Source: Synergistaceae bacterium (lineage in GTDB: Bacteria; Synergistota; Synergistia; Synergistales; Synergistaceae). From it: a stretch of 5,203 nt of DNA. Made by a program: the position numbers and the translations under genes. The notes beneath the pieces were generated by a model. It was not told the origin of the DNA and did no database searches. It was given only the letters and a program-made list of their open reading frames with translations. Shown piece after piece: positions 1 through 5,203 of the stretch (within the stretch, counting starts at the first letter, position 1; each line of letters starts with the position of its first letter). The stretch lies in the NCBI GenBank assembly GCA_031271065.1, contig JAISWP010000241.1, forward strand, positions 1-5,203. The letters are read 5' to 3'.

Positions 1-3000
1 GCCGCCGCCTCAGCGCACGGTTTCTCCGGGGCGGACGAGTTCGTCAGTGCCCTGCTCACGTCGGGCGAAGCGGACGACGAAGCGCGGCGGCGGTCCGTCG
101 GCTTCGCCATGTCCGAAGCGGATATGACCGGCGTTTACAATCTGGCCGAACGGGCTCAGGAGGCTCTGGCGGAAGGAGACGAGGCGCTGAGGCAGGATGT
201 GGCCGATTTTCTCGTCCAGACCGATCCCCGTATGGCGGAGCTCGCGGGAGAGGGCGGCGGACAGTCCCGGATAGACCGGGAGCTGGCGGAGCTGGAAACC
301 GGACGGGAGCGGACGGAGGCGGAGCGGGACAATCCGCTCGGCAGAAAGAATCTCCTGAAATGGATAAAAGATCACGGGGGGCTCAGCTACAGGAAAGTAC
401 AGTCCGGTTTCGGCTCCCTGGGTAAAACGAACACCGCAAATGAGGCGCGGGCGCTGCTCGACAGGGGGCTCCCTCCCGGCGCGTGGAGAAAGGAGTCCCC
501 CGCGGGCCTCGACGAGGCCGCCGCGGAAATGAAAGCGGAGGGCATACCGGTCGAAGACGGCGATCACCTCTACAGGCTGCTCATGGGCGAGGACGCTCCC
601 CAGTTATCCGCTTACGACGTCATATACCAGGAAGGGTACGCCGCCCGCAGGGCTGACGAGAGGGCGGCGCTGGAGAAAAAAAGGGGGGAGGCGAAAAAGA
701 AGAAAGCCCGCGGCAGGGTAATCGCTATGGAGACCCAGGAGTATTTCAAGGCAAAAACAGAAGATATCAAAAACACCGCCAGGCACCTGCTGGGAACGAA
801 AAACGCCGAGGAAGCGGCAGACCCGAGGCCGTATATCAGAATGGCGGAAAAATACGGGGATCTGGCGGACAAGGCGCTCCGGGAAAGAAACGAGGAGGAT
901 TTCCGCCGGTACAAGGAAATGCAGCTGCTCAACAGGCAGATAGCGCGGGAGGCCGTAAAGTCGAAGCGTGAGGAGGACACAATGCTCAATTTTCTCCGCA
1001 AATACGCGAACAGGCCCGCCCGGCAGTCCTTCGGCGTCTCCCCCAGGTATCTCGAACAGCTGGACGCCATGCTCGAGCGGTTCGACCTGCGCAGAAAGGT
1101 CCCGAGGGCGGAAGGCGAAGCGGAGACTCCGGTCCCGAACCTCGAAAAATTCGCGGCGGAGATGGAAGCCGCCGGAGAGCCGATATTCATCCCCGACCGC
1201 ATACTGAACGCGAATTTCAGGAAACACTGGTCGAAGATGACCCTCGAGGAGCTGCGGGATCTTTACAGCGCCGCTAAAAACATCGAGTATGTCGGAAAGA
1301 ACCAGGGCAGATTCCTGAGGTCCGCGCACAGCCAGAGCATAGATCAGACTGTTTACGGGATAGTGAAAAAAATCAAGGAATACTACAAGGTCAAGGGGGC
1401 GTCCGAGTTCCTTGCCGACCCGGAAAAGCGCACGAAACAGGAGAAGCTGTTTCAGAATCCTCAGGATTTCCTTGATTCATTGGAAGCGGCGGAGTTCCTC
1501 GTCCGCGCCCTCGACGGGTACGAGGACCTGGGAGAGGCCCACCAGGCCATATTTCAGCCCATACGGGACGCGCTGGCCAGAGAGACGCTGACGCTCAACG
1601 AGACGTTCGCCAAGGTCAGCAAGCTGGTCATGGATGTATTCGGCACGGATAATCCCCGCTTCAAGGAGATGACCATAGATCTCGATATTCCGGTCTGGGA
1701 CGTAGAGGGAAAACAGACCGGCGGAAAAAAGTCTCTCTCAAGAGATCAGTTCATAGCCGCGCTGCTCAATCTCGGAAACGAGGGAAACAGGCAGAGGGCA
1801 AGGGACGGCTGGTTCCGGTACGCCGTCGGGAAAGACGCGGCGGATACCAGGGCGATCCGCGAGGCATATCTTCAGAAGCTGCTCGACAGGGCCACGGAGC
1901 AGGATATGAAATTTGTCCAGGGGCTATGGGACATCGCCGAATCCCTGCGGCCGCTGGTGAAGGAGACCCACGAGATAATGACGGGCGTCACCCCGGAGTG
2001 GGTCGAGGCCCGCCCGCTCGTCACGAAGTTCGGGACGTTCAGGGGAGGATACTGGCCCATAGTGACCGACACGAGGTATTCGAAGCGGGCGGCGCGGCAG
2101 GAGGAGCTGTCCCAGCTGATGGGTACGATCCACCTGGATCACCTGGCGGGCGCCACCAAGTCCGGCCACAGGAAGGAGAGGGCCGACAATGTGTTCGAAA
2201 GTCCGCCGGCGCTTGACATAGGCATCGTCGACAGGCATCTCATGACCGTCATACACGACGCCGCTCTCGCTCCCGCCGTGCGCGACGTCAGCAGGATAAT
2301 CCATCACCCCATGTTCCAGGACGCCGTGAAGCGGGCACTGGGGGACAATAAGAACCATGCCTTGAATCACTGGGTCCGCGCCGTGGCCGGTAACAACAGG
2401 AACAACGGGATAGCGAAAGACAGCCAGGACAGGATGATAGGCAAGTGGCAGCAGGGGATCGTGATGATGGGAATGGGGATGAATCTTGCCGGCGCGGTGA
2501 TACAGACCACCGGGTATATACCCCTCGCGGGGAAGATAGGGCCGCTCCGGACGATCCGGGCGATGTTCAGGGGCATGGCGTTTCCGCGCGAGACATACGA
2601 GCTCGCCTTCAGCAAGTCCGCCTTCATGCGGGAGCAGATAAACGGACAGGACAGGGACGTCCGCCGCATGGCCGAGAAGTGGACGATGAACGGGCGCGGG
2701 AAACTCGACGCGGTGCGCGGCCTGATGCTCAGCCAGTACGCGTTTTTCCAGAATCTATGCAATATTCCCGGCTGGGCGGAGAGCTACAATCTGGGGCTGA
2801 AAAAGTTCGGGGCCGACGAGACGAAGGCCGTCAGCTACGCCGATATGGTGATCCGCACGACCCAGGGCAGCGGGAGCATCGCGGATCTCACCATGTTCGA
2901 GACCTCCGGAAACTGGAAGAAGATATTCACCATGTTCTACTCCTGGTTCAGGGTGCAGGCGAATCTGAACAGGGAGTTTTACAGGCGCATAGTGCACGAG

Positions 3001-3528
3001 CCGGGCGGTTTGCACAAGCTGGGGCTGTTCATAAACTGCGCGCTGTCCGTCAATATCCTGCCCAGGCTCGTTGAAAGGATAATAAGGGCGCAGGGGCCTG
3101 ACGAGGGGGAGGAATGGCCGCGGTGGCTCCTCCGGGAAGCTGCCGCGGGGATGTTCCTCTCGCCCGTTGAGTCGATTCCGGTAGTCCGCGACCTCGCCGC
3201 CGGCGCTGAAGCCTGGATGCGCTACAGGGGACGGGGCGGCGGGTACCGCTTCACTCCGCTCTCCGCCGCTATGGAAAGCGCCGCGAGACTGATAGGCAAT
3301 GCCGTCTCGGAAGGGTACGACGTGATAGCTTACGACGACTACGGCATCGAGGACGTCGACTGGGTCCAGATAGCCAGAGATTCGTCGCATTTCGCCGGGT
3401 ATACCTACGGGCTTCCCGTACTCCAGGCGGAGAAATGGCTGAACGCGTTCATGGACTCCGTAAACGACGAGGAGGCTTTCCTGAGCAGCGCCCTCCGCAT
3501 AATATCCGGCAAGCGCAGAAATGACTAG
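1..3528 (+). CDS. C-terminal part of a giant helical phage protein (large polyvalent / internal-virion type, LPD38-like), 5' partial
   Basis: The frame is open from base 1, giving 1175 visible residues. The first in-frame ATG (109) has no Shine-Dalgarno before it, and the 36 upstream codons (HGFSGADEFVSAL) fit a motif common inside these proteins, so the start lies outside. Numbering from that Met, a degenerate small helical module spans about 75-158 (DHGGL at 88-92, GLDEAA at 133-138). A Lys/Glu-rich helical stretch follows (about 183-285). Then come GNEGN (556-560), GLWD (605-608), TGVTP (625-629), GGYWPIVTD (646-654), IHDAA (715-719), SAFMR (837-841), WAESYNLGL (889-897), YADMVIRTTQGSG (910-922), MFYSWFRVQANLN (942-954) and GLPVLQ (1101-1106). 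I recall this order from phage polyvalent proteins ending in an LPD38-type region, and from internal virion proteins. No catalytic motif is visible; any enzymatic domain (peptidase, transglycosylase, ADP-ribosyltransferase) would lie upstream. Two modestly hydrophobic stretches (about 784-806, 971-984) might contact membrane. Family placement is from memory; the exact domain name is uncertain. Confidence 0.72.
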   Translation, partial: AAASAHGFSGADEFVSALLTSGEADDEARRRSVGFAMSEADMTGVYNLAERAQEALAEGDEALRQDVADFLVQTDPRMAELAGEGGGQSRIDRELAELETGRERTEAERDNPLGRKNLLKWIKDHGGLSYRKVQSGFGSLGKTNTANEARALLDRGLPPGAWRKESPAGLDEAAAEMKAEGIPVEDGDHLYRLLMGEDAPQLSAYDVIYQEGYAARRADERAALEKKRGEAKKKKARGRVIAMETQEYFKAKTEDIKNTARHLLGTKNAEEAADPRPYIRMAEKYGDLADKALRERNEEDFRRYKEMQLLNRQIAREAVKSKREEDTMLNFLRKYANRPARQSFGVSPRYLEQLDAMLERFDLRRKVPRAEGEAETPVPNLEKFAAEMEAAGEPIFIPDRILNANFRKHWSKMTLEELRDLYSAAKNIEYVGKNQGRFLRSAHSQSIDQTVYGIVKKIKEYYKVKGASEFLADPEKRTKQEKLFQNPQDFLDSLEAAEFLVRALDGYEDLGEAHQAIFQPIRDALARETLTLNETFAKVSKLVMDVFGTDNPRFKEMTIDLDIPVWDVEGKQTGGKKSLSRDQFIAALLNLGNEGNRQRARDGWFRYAVGKDAADTRAIREAYLQKLLDRATEQDMKFVQGLWDIAESLRPLVKETHEIMTGVTPEWVEARPLVTKFGTFRGGYWPIVTDTRYSKRAARQEELSQLMGTIHLDHLAGATKSGHRKERADNVFESPPALDIGIVDRHLMTVIHDAALAPAVRDVSRIIHHPMFQDAVKRALGDNKNHALNHWVRAVAGNNRNNGIAKDSQDRMIGKWQQGIVMMGMGMNLAGAVIQTTGYIPLAGKIGPLRTIRAMFRGMAFPRETYELAFSKSAFMREQINGQDRDVRRMAEKWTMNGRGKLDAVRGLMLSQYAFFQNLCNIPGWAESYNLGLKKFGADETKAVSYADMVIRTTQGSGSIADLTMFETSGNWKKIFTMFYSWFRVQANLNREFYRRIVHEPGGLHKLGLFINCALSVNILPRLVERIIRAQGPDEGEEWPRWLLREAAAGMFLSPVESIPVVRDLAAGAEAWMRYRGRGGGYRFTPLSAAMESAARLIGNAVSEGYDVIAYDDYGIEDVDWVQIARDSSHFAGYTYGLPVLQAEKWLNAFMDSVNDEEAFLSSALRIISGKRRND

Positions 3529-3552
3529 GAAGCCGGTAGACTAATCCTGACC

Positions 3553-3578
3553 AAAGCCGCTCGAAAGGGCGGTTTTTT
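3553..3578 (+). terminator. Intrinsic terminator after the giant protein gene
   Basis: The sequence AAAGCCGCTC-GAAA-GGGCGGTTTT folds into a 10-bp stem (two G-U wobbles) closed by a GAAA tetraloop, and the descending arm runs into six consecutive T (3573-3578). It starts 24 bases after the stop codon of the giant protein and ends 27 bases before the next gene, so it should end or attenuate transcription between gene 1 and the fibre genes. On the minus strand the T tail is only three bases, so it is probably one-directional. Structure and U-tract are seen directly; efficiency is unknown. Confidence 0.88.
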
Positions 3579-3593
3579 CATGCTCAAAAAATC

Positions 3594-3600
3594 GGAGGTG
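3594..3600 (+). promoter_or_regulatory. Shine-Dalgarno of the first fibre gene
   Basis: GGAGGTG lies with its GGAGG core seven bases before ATG 3606. This strong match to the 16S rRNA 3' end fixes 3606 as the start. It argues against the out-of-frame ATG at 3580, which follows the terminator T-run and has no such site. Confidence 0.9.
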
Positions 3601-3605
3601 AAAGC

Positions 3606-4583
3606 ATGTACAAGGGAAACGGAACGACGAAGGAATTTCCCCTGCCGCCCGGCGCGGACGGACATACGGTCTGGTGGGCCGGAGGCCCGTCCGCCGTCCG
3701 GCTGCGGGAGAATGAGGCGTACCGGGCGGAGAACGGCGTCGTGATCTTCGGGACCGCCCCTCCGGAGGGGATAACGGTGACGTTCACGGAGCCGGAGAGT
3801 GCCGGTCGGACCCGCGCCTGCACCGTCATCTACCCGGACGGGCGGATAGAGGAGATATCGGACGACCCCGCCGCGCTTCTCATAGAGGCGCGCACAGAGC
3901 TCCGGGAAGCCAGGACAATGCTCCGTGAAGCAAGGGCGGCCGCCGATGAGGCCAAAATCCTGGCCGGGAATTACGAGCGCGTCGCCAGGGAGACGCTGTC
4001 GGCAAGGCTGGACAAATACCGGGAGGCCGTGGACGAATCGGTCACACACGCGGCGGCGCTGGCAAGAGACGAGATAAATGACAGCATTGACAGGAAACTC
4101 ATCGAGATACGGAAGAAACATAAAGAAGTGACGGACGCCAGGGACGAGTGCGGGGATATCGCCGCCGGGGCAAAGAGGGAGTTCGGTGAGCTTTTCAGCG
4201 GGGCGCTGGAAAAAATACGCTCCGAGCTGTCATCCGCCGCGGAGGCCGCGGATAAAATATCCCGCATGAAAGACGAGTGCGCCGGATATGTCCGCCAGGC
4301 GGAGGCCGCCGCCGGCACGGCAGGCGCGGAGATGTTCAGAAGGTTCGAGACAGCCGCCCAGAACGAACTCGAGGCGCTGAGGAGCATACGGAGCTCTCTC
4401 GAGGGAGAGGTCAGAACGATCCTCGGCGAGGCGAAGTCCGCGGTGAGCGGCGGCGTGGACGAGATACGCCGCACGAGGGACGAGGTGAACCGGACGGCGC
4501 GCAGCGTGAGCCGCACCCACAGGGAAGCGGCGGACGGCAGGATAAGGACTGAAAGGAGGACGGAGAGAGATGGCGGCGTATGA
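3606..4583 (+). CDS. Phage tail-fibre-like protein: fibre N-terminal module plus long coiled coil
   Basis: This gene encodes 325 residues. Residues 2-62 have the pattern of a common phage fibre N-terminal module: YKGNGTTKEFPLP at 2-14, an AVRL strand at 30-33, and NGVVIFGTAPPEGITVTF at 43-60, comparable to the virion-attachment ends of podovirus fibres. A YPDGR turn (76-80) and DDPAALLIEAR lead into about 240 residues rich in Ala, Glu, Arg and Lys with almost no Pro, predicted as coiled coil. Exact heptads open it (EARTELR, EARTMLR, EARAAAD, then EAK, from residue 94). An (R/K)DE(I/C/V) motif recurs at 154, 179, 222 and 291. The C-terminus is very charged and has no beta-rich tip, intramolecular chaperone or peptidase motif. 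By analogy with T7 gp17 it would sit on the virion by its N-terminus as an oligomeric rod. It overlaps the next gene by 14 bp, which suggests translational coupling. A coiled-coil spacer or other tail protein remains possible. Confidence 0.78.
   Translation: MYKGNGTTKEFPLPPGADGHTVWWAGGPSAVRLRENEAYRAENGVVIFGTAPPEGITVTFTEPESAGRTRACTVIYPDGRIEEISDDPAALLIEARTELREARTMLREARAAADEAKILAGNYERVARETLSARLDKYREAVDESVTHAAALARDEINDSIDRKLIEIRKKHKEVTDARDECGDIAAGAKREFGELFSGALEKIRSELSSAAEAADKISRMKDECAGYVRQAEAAAGTAGAEMFRRFETAAQNELEALRSIRSSLEGEVRTILGEAKSAVSGGVDEIRRTRDEVNRTARSVSRTHREAADGRIRTERRTERDGGV
3885..3956 (+). repeat. Heptad protein repeat (EAR-initiated) at the start of the coiled coil
   Basis: Three consecutive seven-residue units, EARTELR, EARTMLR and EARAAAD, plus a partial fourth (EAK and following residues), are encoded as 21-base units. 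The codons differ between copies (gag gcg cgc, gaa gcc agg, gaa gca agg). The repeat is therefore maintained at protein level and is not a recent DNA duplication. It marks a regular heptad register at the head of the rod. Confidence 0.65.
4552..4559 (+). promoter_or_regulatory. Shine-Dalgarno of the second fibre gene, inside the upstream coding sequence
   Basis: AAAGGAGG lies ten bases before ATG 4570 and within the last codons of the upstream gene. An in-frame stop (TAA 4543-4545) blocks any longer start with ATG, GTG or TTG, so this site decides the start at 4570. The Arg/Glu-rich C-terminus of the upstream protein is partly dictated by this purine-rich sequence. Confidence 0.9.
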
Positions 4584-5203
4584 TCAGGGAAGCATGTTTT
4601 TCCGGGGGCAGTGGGAATACTGCTCGACCTATGACCCGGGCGACGTCGCAGTCCGCGCCGGAATATCCTTCGTGGCCGTGCGGCAGAGCGCGGGGGAGAA
4701 TCCCCTTGACGCCGCGTCCGAAGATTACTGGCTCGCTCTCGGTTCACCGTCGGCGGTTCCCGGACTTTCGAACCACAATGACCTGGACGGCAGGGAGATG
4801 CCGGATCAGCACCCGCTGTCAGCTATATCCGGGCTCCTCTCCGCCCTCGGCGGGAAGGTCAATATATCGGATATAAACGTCAGAAACCGCGGGACATTCC
4901 CCAGCATCGAGGCGCTTGAAGCCGCGTATCCCACGGACGAGCCCGGCGCGTCCGCGTATGTGAACGACGAAGGGGACATGAAATTCTACCTGTGGAACGA
5001 TGACGAGCAGGAATGGCAGGACAGCGGAGCCTCCGGGGTATTCGTCGCCGAGGTGAACGGCATGACAGGCCCGGCGGTTGTGCTCACCGCCTCCGACGTC
5101 TCGGCGGTGCCGGTATCCATGATAAACGTGCCCGGCGGCGTGCCCGGGCTTGACGCGAACGGCCGCATTCCGATATCGGTTCTCCCGGAATTTTCCATAT
5201 CGA
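4570..5203 (+). CDS. Modular phage tail fibre / receptor-binding protein, 3' partial
   Basis: The frame stays open from ATG 4570 to the window end (211 residues visible). Residues 10-56 resemble a CBM5/12-type chitin/carbohydrate-binding module: FRGQWEYCSTYDPGDVAVR (11-29) with W15, Y21 and G24-D25, then SFVAV and a closing YWLAL (53-57). Next is SNHNDLDGREMPDQHPLSAI (67-86) followed by SGLLSAL, a motif frequent in phage tail fibre and minor tail proteins. GTFPSIEALEAAYPT (108-122) to YLWNDDEQEWQDSG (140-153) forms another common fibre module. VAEVNGMTGPAVVLTASDV (159-177) matches the 'VNGKTG.V.LTA.DV' motif, and GLDANGRIPISVLP (193-206) matches the 'LD.NGKIP...LP' linker. The distal tip is missing because the window ends. 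No virion-anchoring N-terminal module is seen, unlike the gene before it. I infer a distal fibre or adhesin that binds cell-surface glycan; module identities are from pattern memory. Confidence 0.82.
   Translation, partial: MAAYDQGSMFFRGQWEYCSTYDPGDVAVRAGISFVAVRQSAGENPLDAASEDYWLALGSPSAVPGLSNHNDLDGREMPDQHPLSAISGLLSALGGKVNISDINVRNRGTFPSIEALEAAYPTDEPGASAYVNDEGDMKFYLWNDDEQEWQDSGASGVFVAEVNGMTGPAVVLTASDVSAVPVSMINVPGGVPGLDANGRIPISVLPEFSIS

Larger units (their letters stand above)
3529..3605 (+). other. 77-bp intergenic region between giant protein and fibre genes
   Basis: This is the only non-coding gap in the window. In order it holds a short spacer, the terminator hairpin with its T6 tail, a seven-base linker, an A6 tract (3586-3591) and the ribosome binding site of the next gene. 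I see no convincing -35/-10 pair in it, so the fibre genes either depend on read-through past the terminator or use a phage-specific promoter that cannot be recognised by eye. Confidence 0.8.

Noticed and set aside
604..1329. Long minus-strand open frames (604-1329, 1924-2370, 2755-3390, 3525-4121, 3971-4747)
   Set aside because: They lie antisense to genes with recognisable motifs. Their proteins are low-complexity Ser/Arg/Pro/Leu mixtures typical of antisense GC-rich frames, and I saw no family motif in them. One of them spans the terminator and a gene boundary.
2213..2245. TTGACA resembling a -35 promoter box inside the giant gene
   Set aside because: No TATAAT-like box lies 16-18 bases downstream, and the hexamer simply encodes part of the Leu-Asp-Ile stretch.
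2512..2523. Palindrome GGGTATATACCC
   Set aside because: It is a 12-base palindrome inside a coding stretch (Gly-Tyr-Ile-Pro) with no partner copies or flanking signals. Chance and codon choice explain it.
2445..3074. Plus-strand 209-codon frame overlapping the giant gene
   Set aside because: Its protein is Arg/Gly/Asp-rich and of the kind produced by reading a GC-rich gene one base out of phase. The overlapping frame carries the conserved phage motifs.
3580..3600. Alternative ATG just after the terminator T-run
   Set aside because: It opens a frame different from the fibre gene, has no Shine-Dalgarno, and stops after about 55-60 codons. ATG 3606 has an ideal site.
4237..4251. CCGCGG-AGG-CCGCGG repeat
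   Set aside because: It arises from repeated Ala and Glu codons in the coiled coil. No further copies with regular spacing were seen, so it is not a regulatory or recombination repeat.
4580..4876. Plus-strand open frame of 98 codons
   Set aside because: It lies entirely inside the second fibre gene in another frame, has no good ribosome binding site of its own, and shows no recognisable motif.
1..5203. CRISPR array, tRNA, insertion sequence, attachment site, diversity-generating template repeat
   Set aside because: I saw no regularly spaced direct repeats, cloverleaf, terminal inverted repeats or transposase. The distal end of the fibre gene, where a variable repeat would lie, is outside the window.

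Overview
This window looks like part of the late structural region of a tailed phage or prophage. All three genes run on the + strand and are tightly packed, with one 77-bp gap. Two genes run off the window edges. The DNA is GC-rich (clearly above 55 % by eye), yet isoleucine is written mostly as ATA, and AGG is common for arginine. That mix recalls GC-rich Synergistota and some other anaerobes, but the host assignment is only a weak inference. No gene for replication, lysis, integration, tRNA or CRISPR is visible.

Layout. (1) Positions 1-3528 hold the 3' portion of a very large, mostly helical phage protein. Its reading frame is open from the first base, so the true start lies to the left. 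It shows the pattern of motifs found in the C-terminal half of phage 'large polyvalent protein' / internal-virion-type giant proteins (LPD38-like). (2) A compact intrinsic terminator with a GAAA tetraloop sits at 3553-3578, followed by an A-tract and a strong ribosome binding site. (3) Positions 3606-4583 encode a 325-residue fibre-like protein: a short phage-fibre N-terminal module followed by about 240 residues of charged helical coiled coil, with no recognisable tip domain. (4) Positions 4570 to the window end encode the start of a second fibre-type protein, overlapping the previous gene by 14 bp. It is a mosaic of modules typical of phage fibres and receptor-binding proteins: a CBM5/12-like tryptophan module, an 'SNHNDL...DQHP.SAI.GL' motif, a 'G.F.S...L..AYP' module and a 'VNG.TG' motif.

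How they may work together. A giant helical virion protein immediately followed by fibre genes resembles the T7 order, in which internal virion protein gp16 precedes tail fibre gp17. I infer that gene 1 is an internal or ejected virion protein, that gene 2 is a virion-anchored rod, and that gene 3 supplies the distal, carbohydrate-facing part of the same adsorption apparatus. The terminator between genes 1 and 2 would separate fibre expression from expression of the giant protein. Nothing here proves a wholly new system. The most interesting points are the apparent split of one fibre into two overlapping genes and the size and likely ejected role of the giant protein.
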